Notes under the pieces: model-generated | What the model was told of the DNA's origin: nothing | Database searches by the model: none | The model's input: only the letters and a program-made list of their open reading frames with translations | Assembly (NCBI GenBank): GCA_002375495.1 | Contig: DFLU01000005.1 | Coordinates: forward strand, 182,379-246,378 | DNA length: 64,000 nucleotides | Direction: 5' to 3' | DNA from: Flavobacteriaceae bacterium UBA3611 | GTDB lineage: Bacteria; Bacteroidota; Bacteroidia; Flavobacteriales; Flavobacteriaceae | Program-made: the position numbers and the translations under genes | Part shown: positions 42,469 to 52,831 of the stretch, piece after piece | Layout: each line of letters begins with the position of its first letter | Numbering within the stretch: position 1 is the first letter of the stretch

Positions 42469-44025
42469 ATGAGCAAGAAAGTACGAATCACCCTTATCAC
42501 CATCGGTTCCATAATCGGCCTACTTCTTTTGGCACTGATTATCGGAAATATAGTGGTTAAAAATAAAGTAGAAAAATTCTTTACAAACGGACTGCCTGAA
42601 CATATTGCAGCAAGTTATGGTAATCTAGACGTCCACCTCATCACCGGCACCATGACCTTTTCAGATATTTCGGTATCCCTGCAAGACACATCTAAAAAGG
42701 CAAAGCATACCCATGTAAAAACAGAAAAGCTCATTGTAGAAGATTTTAAATACTGGGACTATCTATTTAATAACCAAATTCATCTCGAGGCGATTCAAAT
42801 TTCAAAACCAGACATCACCTATTACAAACACAAGTATCAGCCTAACCAAAATACTACAAATTCAAGTACTGCAACTAATAAACCCTTACAACGAACGGTA
42901 TTAATAGATAAATTTTCTATCGACAACGCCAAAATTACCATGTATGACGATACAACCTACTCTACCTTTTTATACGTGCCCGACATAATGGTCACCGTTA
43001 GCGGTTTGTATTTTGATAATGAAACTTTGCAAAAGAGACTCCCCGTTACCTATAAAAACTATCAGGCTTCTACCGACAGCATCTTTCTAAAAGTAGGCGC
43101 ATATGAAGCGTTGAAAACGGGACCTTTGCAATTAAAAAACAAAAAACTCACTGTAGACTCCATACGTTTGTACACAAAATATTCAATAGCAAAACATACC
43201 GAACTCCTTGAAAAAGAAAGAGATCATTTTGATGTATCTGTAGGAAGCTTATCTGTGAACAACATTGATTTCGGATTTACTGACCGACAATTCTTCTATA
43301 AAACGAGCAAAATTATATTCGATAAAATTGACGCTACTATATATCGAAATAAATTGGTAGCAGATGACACCAGAGAAAAACCGCTGTATAGCAAAATGCT
43401 TCGCGAACTCCCTATCGCACTTACCGTAGATTCATTACTCATAAACAATAGCAACGTGCGGTATGAGGAAAAAGTAAAGGCTGATCAACCCCCAGGAACC
43501 ATCCACTTCGACAATCTAAATGCTAACATAGAAAATGTAGGGAATACATATCCGGAAAAACAAAGCACCAATATGAAGATTACTTCAACGTTTATGCAAA
43601 GCACCCCAGTTAATGTTGATTGGACGTTCGATGTACAAGATACTTCTGATGCTTTCACTTTTAAAGCAGATATCGGGCCCCTAGCCGCAGAACAGTTAAA
43701 TTCGTTTACAAAGCCAAATCTAAGGGCAGCATTAGAAGGAAAAGTAGATCAAACATTCTTCTCAATTTACGGCACCAGTAATCAGTCTGAGATTGATATG
43801 CGCATTAAATACGACCATTTTAAGGTGGATCTATTAAAAGAAGATGGCTCTAGCACTAAAACACTACTATCGGGATTGGCGAATTTATTTTTAAAGTCCG
43901 ATAGTGAAAACGACAGTGAAGGATTTACAAAAGGCAGTGCCACGGTGCAGCCGGATAAAACGAAATCCTTTTTCAATTACTTATGGTTGAACGTGCGTGA
44001 CGCACTAAAAGCTTGTTTACTATAA
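42469..44025 (+). CDS. AsmA-like membrane-anchored protein
   Basis: A 518-residue protein with one N-terminal transmembrane helix (about residues 7-30, ITLITIGSIIGLLLLALIIGN) and a long beta-rich part. Repeated patterns such as GTMTFSDISVSL, IHLEAIQISKPDITYY and VDSLLINNSNVRYEE are typical of AsmA/DUF748-like proteins, which span the periplasm and are thought to move phospholipids or assist outer-membrane biogenesis. The family call is from pattern only. It is the first chromosomal gene right of the element and tRNA. Confidence 0.65.
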   Translation: MSKKVRITLITIGSIIGLLLLALIIGNIVVKNKVEKFFTNGLPEHIAASYGNLDVHLITGTMTFSDISVSLQDTSKKAKHTHVKTEKLIVEDFKYWDYLFNNQIHLEAIQISKPDITYYKHKYQPNQNTTNSSTATNKPLQRTVLIDKFSIDNAKITMYDDTTYSTFLYVPDIMVTVSGLYFDNETLQKRLPVTYKNYQASTDSIFLKVGAYEALKTGPLQLKNKKLTVDSIRLYTKYSIAKHTELLEKERDHFDVSVGSLSVNNIDFGFTDRQFFYKTSKIIFDKIDATIYRNKLVADDTREKPLYSKMLRELPIALTVDSLLINNSNVRYEEKVKADQPPGTIHFDNLNANIENVGNTYPEKQSTNMKITSTFMQSTPVNVDWTFDVQDTSDAFTFKADIGPLAAEQLNSFTKPNLRAALEGKVDQTFFSIYGTSNQSEIDMRIKYDHFKVDLLKEDGSSTKTLLSGLANLFLKSDSENDSEGFTKGSATVQPDKTKSFFNYLWLNVRDALKACLL

Positions 44026-44029
44026 TATT

Positions 44030-44419
44030 TTATTCCATAATCCATTTCATGGCTTCCATACGTTTTTCAACAGCAAAACTTTTTACGTTAATAGGCAGTA
44101 ACAATTTCTCAATACTGGCGCACGCATGAATCCATTTTCGGTCACTCACGAGAGCTACCTTTCCTAAATTTTCCTTATGCTCATATTTAAAAAGCAGGTG
44201 CTCGCTTATCGCAGGCAGTGTAAATCTTTCAACGCCTTGATCTTCTAAATAAAGATTTATAGAACCAAAGCGTTCAATTTTCTTTTCAATTTCGGCAATA
44301 AGCGATGCTGCGCGCTTTTTATTAAACACACCATCTTCAATTAGAAAACCGACTGTTTTCTCAGAAAAACTAAAACTAGGACTCATGGCAGGAGTTGATT
44401 GGTACTTAAAGGTACGCAA
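44030..44419 (-). CDS. SpoIIAA-like/STAS-fold protein
   Basis: A 129-residue soluble protein resembling the SpoIIAA-like family (DUF3478): KTVGFLIEDGVFNKKRAASLIAEIEKKIERFGSINLYLE, then KVALVSDRKWIHACASIEKLLLPINVKSF. The family is of unknown biochemical function and may bind lipids or ligands. A second in-frame Met at 44386 could be the true start. It begins 5 bp after the CPXCG gene, on the same strand, and ends convergently with the AsmA-like gene. Confidence 0.75.
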   Translation of the reverse strand: MRTFKYQSTPAMSPSFSFSEKTVGFLIEDGVFNKKRAASLIAEIEKKIERFGSINLYLEDQGVERFTLPAISEHLLFKYEHKENLGKVALVSDRKWIHACASIEKLLLPINVKSFAVEKRMEAMKWIME

Positions 44420-44424
44420 AAAAC

Positions 44425-44604
44425 TTATTGCCCGAGGTTTTCAGCAGAAAAAGAGTGCAATTCACCTCCTTCGAATACTACGGAAACGGTAATGGGATTG
44501 CAACAAACTTCGCAGTCTTCTACATAGGTTTGGGAGATCGATGGGTCTAATAACATCGAAATCTCTTCCCAACAATACGGACATTGGAAATAATGCTCAA
44601 ACAT
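44425..44604 (-). CDS. CPXCG-type cysteine-rich small protein
   Basis: A 59-residue zinc-ribbon-like protein that begins MFEHYFQCPYCWEEISMLLD, with a second pair in YVEDCEVCCNPI. The CPYC...CEVCC arrangement is the CPXCG motif family; here the first motif is CPYCW. Its ATG overlaps the stop of the TolC-like gene by one base (TAATG), which suggests coupled translation. Function of the family is unknown. Confidence 0.85.
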   Translation of the reverse strand: MFEHYFQCPYCWEEISMLLDPSISQTYVEDCEVCCNPITVSVVFEGGELHSFSAENLGQ

Positions 44605-45920
44605 TAAAAATCTACATTTAATAACTGCCCTGTGAGCTGGAGTAGCTCCAATTCGGCCAACTTCGCTTCGTATTTGGCTAAATTCTTGTTCGTTTCTGCA
44701 TTTAGCAAATTTATTTGTGCCTGACGCAGTTCTACCGAAGTGATTTGCCCTAACTTATACCGCTCTTGAGAACGTTCATAGTTATTGGTTGCTGTGACCA
44801 CATTTTGCTCCTGAAGCCGAAACACTTCCAATCTATTAAGGTATGCATCATTGGCATTCGCCACATCACGCCGCACTTCATTCTCTATTTGCTGCAACAC
44901 CAACTCTTGGGAATCTTTCTGGATACGGAGGTTTTTTACATTGGTAATGCCGCTTCCACCGTCAAATAAGTTCCAGGTTAAACTTATTCCAGCACCAAAT
45001 CCAGTTGTGGTTCGCGAACTCGCAAAACTTGTTACCGGAAATTCACCCTGGGTCCATCCGTACGAACCATTAATACCCACAGATGGCAAAAAAACTGCCT
45101 TGCTGGCCTTGTAATTGTTTCCTGTAATGTCAATATTTTTTCTTGCCTGTTGAAGGCGCACATTGTTCGTGTCAGATTGTTTAATGAATTCTTCTAACCG
45201 TAATTCTCCCACAAATACTACAGAGGTATCTACCGCAAAGCTACGTTCTAGATCGCTGTTCAAAACCACGGTGAGATCCCGCTTAGTATTGCGTAATTGC
45301 TGTCTAGAATTTAATAAATTAATACTGTCTGTCACCAAATCGACTTCGGCATTTAAGACCTCCAATTTATTAACCTGTCCGTATTCAAAACTATATTCGG
45401 CGCGTGTTAAACGATCTTTGGTATTCTGATACGTTTGCTCTAATACCGAAATATTTTCTGTAATGCGAGCCACCTCATAATACACAGAGAACAATTGCAA
45501 GAGTGTGGTTTCTATAGTCTGTCTTGCCTGTAGTTCCCCAAGGTTGTATTGTTCTTTTAAACTCTTGTAATTATAGAATCGCCCCAGCCCATCAAACAAC
45601 GTATAATTTAAATTTACCGAAGCATTGTATTGGGTGCTTTCTGCACCATCAACTACGTTGGTTTCTCCGTTATTGAAAGTCACTTCTTGGTCTTCAATAT
45701 TGTAAGAAGCTCCTGCAAGCCCCGTTATTGAAGGCAGGTAACCTGAATTTAAAATATTTTGGTTATTGTCTGCAACTTCAAGATCGTTATTGGCGATTTT
45801 AATGCCAAAATTATTTTCTAACGTTTCTTCTATTGCCTTTTTTTTACTTAAAAATTCTTGTGCCGAAATCGTCATAGAAACGAAGCAGCCCATCAATACT
45901 AAAAATGATCTAAGCAGCAT
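44604..45920 (-). CDS. TolC-family outer-membrane efflux protein
   Basis: A 438-residue outer-membrane channel. It has a signal peptide (LRSFLVLMGCFVSMTISAQ) and the duplicated helical hairpin pattern of TolC proteins (QARQTIETTLLQLFSVYYEVARI; YERSQERYKLGQITSVELRQAQINLLNAE). Its start overlaps the end of the RND pump gene by 11 bp. It completes a three-part efflux system with the pump and the fusion protein upstream. Confidence 0.93.
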   Translation of the reverse strand: MLLRSFLVLMGCFVSMTISAQEFLSKKKAIEETLENNFGIKIANNDLEVADNNQNILNSGYLPSITGLAGASYNIEDQEVTFNNGETNVVDGAESTQYNASVNLNYTLFDGLGRFYNYKSLKEQYNLGELQARQTIETTLLQLFSVYYEVARITENISVLEQTYQNTKDRLTRAEYSFEYGQVNKLEVLNAEVDLVTDSINLLNSRQQLRNTKRDLTVVLNSDLERSFAVDTSVVFVGELRLEEFIKQSDTNNVRLQQARKNIDITGNNYKASKAVFLPSVGINGSYGWTQGEFPVTSFASSRTTTGFGAGISLTWNLFDGGSGITNVKNLRIQKDSQELVLQQIENEVRRDVANANDAYLNRLEVFRLQEQNVVTATNNYERSQERYKLGQITSVELRQAQINLLNAETNKNLAKYEAKLAELELLQLTGQLLNVDF

Positions 45921-48900
45921 GTTCTTCTTGTTTTTGCTCTTTTATAGCGCGTTCTACTTCTTCTTTTTGAACATCTTTCCCTGTTACGAGCCATTTAGCT
46001 CCCGCTTTGGTACTATTGGTCACCGAGAGTAATACAGGGAGTATGATTAACGTAAGTACCGTAGCGATTCCAATTCCGTAGGCAATTGAAATTGCCATAG
46101 GTTTTAAAAATTGCGCTTGTCGGCTTTTCTCTAATAGCAATGGTGCAATTCCCGCAATGGTAGTTAGTGAGGTAAGAAATATGGCTCTAAACCTAGAACG
46201 TCCTGCCTGATACAACGCTTCATCAAATTTCATCCCTTCGCGTAAATAGGTATTGAATTTTCCAATTAATACCAAACCGTCGTTCACCATAATACCAATA
46301 AGTGCAATAATACCGAGTGCAGACAAAATGTTAATTGGGAAATCGTGTATCCAGTGTCCCCATGCTACTGCAATAAAGCTGAAAGGGATCATGATCATGA
46401 GCAGTAGGGGCTGACTGTAACTGCGGAAGGTAAATGCGATGACTACATAAATTAAGAACAATACGATAGGTACTACCGTCCATGCCGAATCTGCTAGTTT
46501 ACCAGCTTCTCGGTTTTGCCCTTCATACGAAACAGAAACTGTAGGATATTTTGAAAGTATTTCGGGCATGACGTTCGTTCTAATATCGGTCATGATTTCG
46601 GTAGCACTCCCTTTGGGGTCGTCCAAATCGGCATTCACCTGAATCTCTCGAAGTCCGTTTAAATGACTGATACTTTCATCACCCCGCTCAATAGAATAGG
46701 TGGCAATTTCACCAAAAGGAACCCGTTGCCCACCTGGCGTTACAATTCGCATTTCGTCTAGGTCACTTATCGATTCGCGATTACTACGGTCATAGCGCAC
46801 CCAAACCCGAATTTCATCTTGTCCTCTTTGGAAACGCTGTGCTTGGAGCCCAAAAAATCCTGCCCGCACTTGGGCCATCACATCACGAAGGTTAAGTCCG
46901 AGTGCATACGCAGACTCGTTCAGTTCTATGTTTATTTCTTTGATACCTTCAGGGTCAGAATCGGTAACATCGGCAAGCAATGAGTTGTTTTCTAACGCAA
47001 CTTTTAGTTCCGTTTTAGCCGCTTTTAGCTCTTCGGTGTTATTTCCGAGGAGTGAAACCGACACCGGGCTCCCCCCAAAATTACCACCAGAACCGAATGT
47101 GAGACGTTCTACACCATATACTCCGCCTACTTCATCCCGAATGGCGTTGGTAATCTCTGGCGAGCCAAAATCACGTTCTTCACCTGGTAACAAGTTTACA
47201 TTCAGTGATGCCTTATTATTTCCGGGCCCCACGCGTTTGATAATATTTTCAACTACTTGCTTATTGCCTGTTTGCTTTTTAGTAAAATCTTCATTAACAC
47301 GCCACGCAGCAGCTTCTACCACCGAAATTATGCTATCGGTAAGCTTCGGATTGGTACCTTCAGGCATCAATAAGTCGATACTCACACGGTCACTCGCAAT
47401 GCTCGGAAAAAACGAGGCACGCACTACTCCACCCATAAATGAGCCCACGGTTAAAATCATAAGTCCCAACAAAATAGCAAGGGTCACAAATCGTTGGTTT
47501 AAGGAAAATCGTAACACCGGACTGTACAGGTTATCCCGACAATAGCGCATAAATTTATCGCCATATTTGTTGATTACTCGCAGCTTCTGAAAAACTTTAG
47601 CGATACCCTTCTTGTTTTTTCTTTCTTCTTCACTTTCGCGAACCAATGCTTTTGAGTGGGCAATGTGGGCAGGTAAAATAATGAGTGCTTCAATAAGCGA
47701 AACTGCCAGCGTAAGCATCACAACTACCGAAACTTCACTAAAAAAGTCGCCAATCCTACCATCGAGAAAAAGGAAGGTTGAAAAAGCCAATACCGTAGTT
47801 AAAATTGCTGAAATAATGGGCGGTAGCACTTCCATGGTACCATCAATCGCAGCTTTGATGGGAGTCTTTCCTTTTTCGTAATGTTGGTAAATGTTTTCTG
47901 AAATCACAATACCGTCATCAACCAGAATACCAATTACAATGATCATCCCAAATAGCGACAACACGTTGATGGTTACACCAAAGTTGGCGGCAAATATGAA
48001 CATTCCCAAAAACGATATCGGTAATCCGAATGCCACCCAAAACGCCAGTCGTGTATTCAGGAATAAAGAAAGGAAGAGCAATACTAAGATAATCCCTACC
48101 GCTCCGTTTTCTAGCAGCAAATTGGTACGATCATTCAATCGAATGGAAGAATCACTTACCACATCAATTTTTACGCCTGTGTATTTCTGGTTAAACGTGT
48201 CTATGTACGCATTTACTTGCTCGGCCGTAGAAATCAAGTCTTCACTATTGGTATTGGTAATTTCTACGTTTACTGCTACATTTCCGTTGAAATAAGAAGC
48301 GTTTGGAGTTTCAGAAAACCGATCGCGCACTGTTGCCACATCTTGCAAACGCACGACTGTACCGTTGGCATTGGCACGAACTACTAAGTTGTTCAGTTCG
48401 GTGCCGTAATACGATCTGTTATTTGCTCGAATCAGATAATCTTCTGCTTCGGTTTTAATATTTCCACCGGTGGTAAGAATATTCGCTTCCGCAACGGCCG
48501 CAGCGACTTCAGAAAAACTCAAATTATACGCTAGAAGGTCGTTCTCCCGCACCGAAATTTCGATTTCTTCTTCTGGATAACCAGAAACCGAAATTTGAGA
48601 AATACCCTCCATGGCTCGAAGGTCGTTTTCTATCTGTCTGCCAATCTGTTTTAGGGAAGCCAATTCGATATTATCGCCGCTAATGGCAAAGTCTATGGTC
48701 TGGCGAATCCGTTCTTGTTTAGCGACTACCAAGGGTTCCATTCCTGTGGGGAAGTTAGGCACACGATCTACGGCATTCTTAACTTCGGCCACCATATCGT
48801 CGATATCTTCACCACTTTCAATTTCAACAGTAATGCTACCCCCATTCTCACGAGAGGTAGAAGTAACGCGCTCTACGCCTATCAGACCTTTTAAATTATC

Positions 48901-49107
48901 TTCAATTTTAAGAACTACCCCTTCTTCAATTTCTTCAGGAGCAGCGCCAGGGTAGGCAACGCTAATGCTAATAATTTCAGATTCTTGTAGTGGGAAAAAT
49001 GACGACTTTAATTGCAGCATGCCTATTACACCGAAAATGGCAAAAGCAATGATTAGCACATTTACAGCAACATCGTATTTTATAAAGTAACTGATGACCT
49101 TTCTCAT
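45910..49107 (-). CDS. RND-family efflux pump, inner-membrane transporter
   Basis: A 1065-residue HAE-type proton-driven pump with 12 helices in two halves. Family marks include AYPGAAPEEIEEGVVLKIE (about 50-70), the central pair in IVIGILVDDGIVISENI (DD at about 405), GIMVNDGLVLIGKF in the second half, and the large periplasmic loops after TM1 and TM7. The protein lies 1 bp after the membrane fusion protein gene. Substrate cannot be told from sequence; drugs, metals or lipids are all possible. Confidence 0.94.
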   Translation of the reverse strand: MRKVISYFIKYDVAVNVLIIAFAIFGVIGMLQLKSSFFPLQESEIISISVAYPGAAPEEIEEGVVLKIEDNLKGLIGVERVTSTSRENGGSITVEIESGEDIDDMVAEVKNAVDRVPNFPTGMEPLVVAKQERIRQTIDFAISGDNIELASLKQIGRQIENDLRAMEGISQISVSGYPEEEIEISVRENDLLAYNLSFSEVAAAVAEANILTTGGNIKTEAEDYLIRANNRSYYGTELNNLVVRANANGTVVRLQDVATVRDRFSETPNASYFNGNVAVNVEITNTNSEDLISTAEQVNAYIDTFNQKYTGVKIDVVSDSSIRLNDRTNLLLENGAVGIILVLLFLSLFLNTRLAFWVAFGLPISFLGMFIFAANFGVTINVLSLFGMIIVIGILVDDGIVISENIYQHYEKGKTPIKAAIDGTMEVLPPIISAILTTVLAFSTFLFLDGRIGDFFSEVSVVVMLTLAVSLIEALIILPAHIAHSKALVRESEEERKNKKGIAKVFQKLRVINKYGDKFMRYCRDNLYSPVLRFSLNQRFVTLAILLGLMILTVGSFMGGVVRASFFPSIASDRVSIDLLMPEGTNPKLTDSIISVVEAAAWRVNEDFTKKQTGNKQVVENIIKRVGPGNNKASLNVNLLPGEERDFGSPEITNAIRDEVGGVYGVERLTFGSGGNFGGSPVSVSLLGNNTEELKAAKTELKVALENNSLLADVTDSDPEGIKEINIELNESAYALGLNLRDVMAQVRAGFFGLQAQRFQRGQDEIRVWVRYDRSNRESISDLDEMRIVTPGGQRVPFGEIATYSIERGDESISHLNGLREIQVNADLDDPKGSATEIMTDIRTNVMPEILSKYPTVSVSYEGQNREAGKLADSAWTVVPIVLFLIYVVIAFTFRSYSQPLLLMIMIPFSFIAVAWGHWIHDFPINILSALGIIALIGIMVNDGLVLIGKFNTYLREGMKFDEALYQAGRSRFRAIFLTSLTTIAGIAPLLLEKSRQAQFLKPMAISIAYGIGIATVLTLIILPVLLSVTNSTKAGAKWLVTGKDVQKEEVERAIKEQKQEEHAA

Positions 49108-49108
49108 G

Positions 49109-50260
49109 CTATTCTACCGTTTCTGTGTTAGCTGAACTAGGTGTTGAACTCTCGTTTACCTTTACAAGCATGCCTGCGTAGGCGCCTGGAATCGATTTCG
49201 ATAAAATTTTCGTTCCATCTGGCACACCTTGTACCACAACTTCTTTTGGTGAAAAATGTACAGGTTGCACGGGTATTATGTCTAAAACACTGTCGCGTAC
49301 AATATAGATTTCAGATTCATCTACTAACAATTTTCTTGAAATCTTAATGGCATTGGGTTGTTCCCGGGCTTCTAGTTGTGCTTCTAGGTACATCCCTTCT
49401 TTAAGGTCTTCGCCTTTTACTTCAACAAATACCTGTATGGTCTGCGTGGCTGGGTCGATACGCCCATTAACACGCGATACTGTTCCAGTATAGGTTTTAG
49501 AACTCTGAGGCAATGAAAGTTCAACATTTTCACCTAATTTTAAAAGATCGCTAAATGTTTTACCAATCGCCAATTCCACTTCAAAAACTGAGGTGTTTAT
49601 GTATTCCCCTAGTTTTTGTCCTTGTCTAATTAACGTTCCTTTGGTGACCAAAGCTTCGGTTAAGATACCATCGAAAGGTGCATAAATACTATATTTTCCG
49701 AGGCGTTGCTCTAAATTTTTTAAATTGTAATACGAAGAATACACCCCCCTACCGGTGACAAAATATTTTACATTTTCAGAAGAAGTCTCTGGTAATGGCG
49801 GCACACTATTGTCTATGTTGAAATTATCTAAATACGCCTGCCACTTCGGAAAAGCGTCTGGATAATCTAAGCGTAAATCGGGCATTAAAGAAGTGACCAA
49901 GTTGTAGAATTCACTCTTAGCAGATTGCACCGAGGCATAATATTCTGCAGCATTCACCCTGATTAAAGTTTGTCCTTTTCGGTAGGGCTGACCCACTTTA
50001 AAATCTTTTGCACTGGATTGAAAAATACCTTGAACCTCAGAATACAATTCGAGTCGTTCCTTGGCTTGAAGCGTTCCGTTTGCAGCAATTGTGATAGGTA
50101 CTGTGTCATTTTTGACCGTTTCCACAAAAACTGTTTTAATAACCTTATCAACTTTAGGTTTCGGTTTGTTGTTATTGTCAATGATATATTTAGCCCCGAA
50201 AAAAGTACCTAACAAAATAAGTACTCCTAGACCGTACAGAAGAATTTTTCGCATCGCCAA
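49109..50260 (-). CDS. Membrane fusion protein (HlyD/AcrA family)
   Basis: A 383-residue periplasmic adaptor with an N-terminal anchor helix (LLYGLGVLILLGTFFGAKYI). The lipoyl-like and barrel regions show TIAANGTLQAKERLELYSEVQGIF and YSIYAPFDGILTEALVTKGTLIRQGQKLG, and the C-terminal domain has GTVSRVNGRIDPATQTIQVFVEV. It heads the efflux operon and is followed by the RND pump and the TolC-like channel. Confidence 0.93.
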   Translation of the reverse strand: MAMRKILLYGLGVLILLGTFFGAKYIIDNNNKPKPKVDKVIKTVFVETVKNDTVPITIAANGTLQAKERLELYSEVQGIFQSSAKDFKVGQPYRKGQTLIRVNAAEYYASVQSAKSEFYNLVTSLMPDLRLDYPDAFPKWQAYLDNFNIDNSVPPLPETSSENVKYFVTGRGVYSSYYNLKNLEQRLGKYSIYAPFDGILTEALVTKGTLIRQGQKLGEYINTSVFEVELAIGKTFSDLLKLGENVELSLPQSSKTYTGTVSRVNGRIDPATQTIQVFVEVKGEDLKEGMYLEAQLEAREQPNAIKISRKLLVDESEIYIVRDSVLDIIPVQPVHFSPKEVVVQGVPDGTKILSKSIPGAYAGMLVKVNESSTPSSANTETVE

Positions 50261-50323
50261 CTCGTAGATTAAGTGTAAGCTTCAAAAATACTACGGCTTT
50301 AAACCATCGAAGTTAAAAGTATC

Positions 50324-52243
50324 TTAAAGTTGCAATTTTTCGATACGTTCGGTTACAGATTCCCAATCTTCCATAAGTTGGTTAAGTTGGTCTTTTTTAC
50401 CTTGGCACATTCCAAAAAAACCATCTTGGGCGATCGTAACATCGTAGTTTACTTGTAATTCTACATCAATTTCTTTCAGCTCTTTTTCCAGCTTAGCAAT
50501 CTTAGCTTCGGTTTTGCTGAGCTTGTTCTGAAGTGACTTTAGTTTTTTCTGTTCTTCGTAGGTTTGCTTGCCCCCAGTGGTTGTCTTTTTTTCTTCGGAA
50601 ACTTCCTTGGTTTTCTTTTCGGCTTCACGTAGATTTTCTAGATTTCGCTGCTCTAGGAAATAATCGATATCGCCCAAATACTCCTTCAGTTTTCTATCTT
50701 TAAATTCGTACACCTTGTTGGTGAGTCCTTGCAGAAAATCACGATCGTGCGATACTAATATCAACGTTCCCTGAAAGTTTTGCAGCGCCTCTTTTAATAC
50801 GTTCTTCGATTTGATGTCCAGGTGGTTGGTAGGTTCATCCATTACCAACACATTGAAAGGTTGCAACAGCAGTTTAGCCAACGCTAGGCGGTTTCGTTCG
50901 CCTCCAGAGAGCACGCGCACATATTTGTCTACTTCTTCCCCACGGAATAAAAATGCCCCAAGGATGTCACGTACACGCGGACGTGTTTTTTCATCTGCCG
51001 CATCGAGCATGGTATCTTCTACGGTTTTACTTCCGTCAAGATAGTCTGCCTGATTCTGGGCAAAATATCCAATCTGAACATTATGGCCTAATTGTATGTC
51101 GCCTTGGTATGGAATCTCTCCCACAATCATTTTAGCCAGCGTAGACTTTCCTTGCCCGTTCTGCCCAACAAAAGCCGTCTTAGAGTCTCTTTCAATAAGC
51201 AAATCTACATTGTTCAGTACTTGTTTGTCGCCGTAGTGCTTTGAAGCATTTTCTGCGGTGATTACCACTTTTCCCGGTGTCACAGAAATAGGAAACCGTA
51301 AACTCATCACGGCATTGTCGTCTTCGTCTACTTCAATTCTGTCTATACGGTCTAATTTTTTGATAAGCGATTGTGCCATGGTGGCCTTACTCGCTTTTGC
51401 CCGAAACTTTTCGATCAGCTTTTCGGTTTGCTCAATTTGTTTTTGTTGGTTCTTTTGCGAAGCCAACTGTTGTTCTCTTAACTCTTTCCGAAGCACCAAA
51501 TATTTAGAATACGCTTTGGGGTAGTCGTAAATTTTACCCAATGATATTTCAATGGTCCGGTTGGTTACATTATCTAAAAACATTTTATCGTGAGACACCA
51601 CCACAACTGCACCAGCGTAGTTTTTCAGGAAATCTTCCAGCCATAGAATCGATTCAATATCTAGGTGGTTGGTAGGCTCATCGAGTAAAAGAATGTCATT
51701 GTTCTGCAATAGTAGCTTTGCGAGCTCAATACGCATACGCCAGCCACCAGAGAACGTCTCGGTTACTTTATTGAAATCTTCACGTTGAAATCCAAGTCCT
51801 TGTAAAATACGTTCAGTTTCTCCTTGGTAATTATACCCGCCATGAATTTCGTATTGATGCTGCACTTCATTCAGGTCGATCATCAATTGGTTGTAACCAT
51901 CACTTTCGTAATCAGTACGCTCTGCCAATTGGGTATTGATATGCTCAAGTTGTTTTTCTAGCGCTTTAATTTGGGTAAAAGCCTCATACGATTCTTCTAA
52001 CACCGTGCGTCCCTTGGTAAAATCGATATCCTGTTTTAAAAAGCCTATGGAAATTTCTTTGTCGGTTGCGATGGCACCTTCGTCATATTCCTGCTCTCCA
52101 GAAATGATACGGAGCAAGGTAGATTTTCCGGCTCCGTTCTTACCTACCAGTCCGACCCGATTACCAGGAGATAACTGAAAGGTGATACCTTCAAAAAGGT
52201 ATTCGCCCTGAAATGAAACCGAAAGATTATGAATATTTAGCAT
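50324..52243 (-). CDS. ABC-F family ATPase (Uup/EttA-like)
   Basis: A 639-residue soluble protein with two ATPase domains and no membrane part. Walker A: GKNGAGKST (about 35) and GQNGQGKST (about 355). Signatures: FSGGWRMRIELAKLL and LSGGERNRLALAKLL. Walker B: DEPTNHLDIE and DEPTNHLDIK. A linker (about 240-290) and a C-terminal coiled coil (KKLKSLQNKLSKTEAKIAKLEKELKE) are typical of Uup-type ABC-F proteins, which act on ribosomes or DNA repair. It precedes the divergently transcribed DUF983 gene. Confidence 0.94.
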   Translation of the reverse strand: MLNIHNLSVSFQGEYLFEGITFQLSPGNRVGLVGKNGAGKSTLLRIISGEQEYDEGAIATDKEISIGFLKQDIDFTKGRTVLEESYEAFTQIKALEKQLEHINTQLAERTDYESDGYNQLMIDLNEVQHQYEIHGGYNYQGETERILQGLGFQREDFNKVTETFSGGWRMRIELAKLLLQNNDILLLDEPTNHLDIESILWLEDFLKNYAGAVVVVSHDKMFLDNVTNRTIEISLGKIYDYPKAYSKYLVLRKELREQQLASQKNQQKQIEQTEKLIEKFRAKASKATMAQSLIKKLDRIDRIEVDEDDNAVMSLRFPISVTPGKVVITAENASKHYGDKQVLNNVDLLIERDSKTAFVGQNGQGKSTLAKMIVGEIPYQGDIQLGHNVQIGYFAQNQADYLDGSKTVEDTMLDAADEKTRPRVRDILGAFLFRGEEVDKYVRVLSGGERNRLALAKLLLQPFNVLVMDEPTNHLDIKSKNVLKEALQNFQGTLILVSHDRDFLQGLTNKVYEFKDRKLKEYLGDIDYFLEQRNLENLREAEKKTKEVSEEKKTTTGGKQTYEEQKKLKSLQNKLSKTEAKIAKLEKELKEIDVELQVNYDVTIAQDGFFGMCQGKKDQLNQLMEDWESVTERIEKLQL

Positions 52244-52341
52244 GCGTCTATTAAAATTATTTATCTCCCATGATGGCTAGGGTGTGCAAAGATGCTTAAT
52301 TTTGTTATGCAAAAAAAATTGCATTTAAAAGAACCGCAGCC

Positions 52342-52719
52342 ATGGGATTAAAAGGAACCAAAATCTACAGTATTTTTACGGGCACGTGTCCCGTTTGCCA
52401 TACAGGTAAGATGTATTCAAATAAAAACCCATATGTTTTTTCTGAAACTTTAAAAATGCACGATCGGTGTCCGAATTGTGATGTAAAATTTAAGATTGAA
52501 CCCTCATTCTTTTATGGTGCTATGTACGTTAGCTATGCTGTAGGTGTTGCCATTGCGGTGGCGGCATTTATAATTGCCTATTTCTTTATTGGCTTAGACA
52601 GACTAACCACCTTTTTTGTAATTACGGGCACTTTGGTGTTGATGCTCCCAATTATTTTACGGGTTTCCAGAAATATATGGATTAACTTCTTTTTTAAGTT
52701 TGATAAGGAGCGGGTGTAG
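52342..52719 (+). CDS. DUF983 family membrane protein
   Basis: A 125-residue protein. The N-terminus has two Cys pairs (CPVCHTGKMY, CPNCDVKF), followed by two transmembrane helices (about 62-85 and 89-109). This is the DUF983 layout, common in Bacteroidetes and Alphaproteobacteria, of unknown function. It is followed by a run of 7-bp tandem repeats starting 2 bp after the stop codon. Confidence 0.88.
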   Translation: MGLKGTKIYSIFTGTCPVCHTGKMYSNKNPYVFSETLKMHDRCPNCDVKFKIEPSFFYGAMYVSYAVGVAIAVAAFIIAYFFIGLDRLTTFFVITGTLVLMLPIILRVSRNIWINFFFKFDKERV

Positions 52720-52720
52720 T

Positions 52721-52790
52721 TAGTTGTTAGTTGTTGGTTGTTGGTTGTTAGTTGTTGGTTGTTGGTTGATGGTTGATGGTTGTTGGTTGA
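52721..52790. repeat. Ten 7-bp tandem repeats (TNGTTGN)
   Basis: Units are TAGTTGT, TGGTTGT or TGGTTGA, ten in a row, beginning 2 bp after the stop of the DUF983 gene. A copy-number-variable locus is likely. No T-run or stem is formed. Confidence 0.85.
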
Positions 52791-52831
52791 AATATAATTT
52801 TGTTGGAAGATCAACTTAAATTCCACCCTCG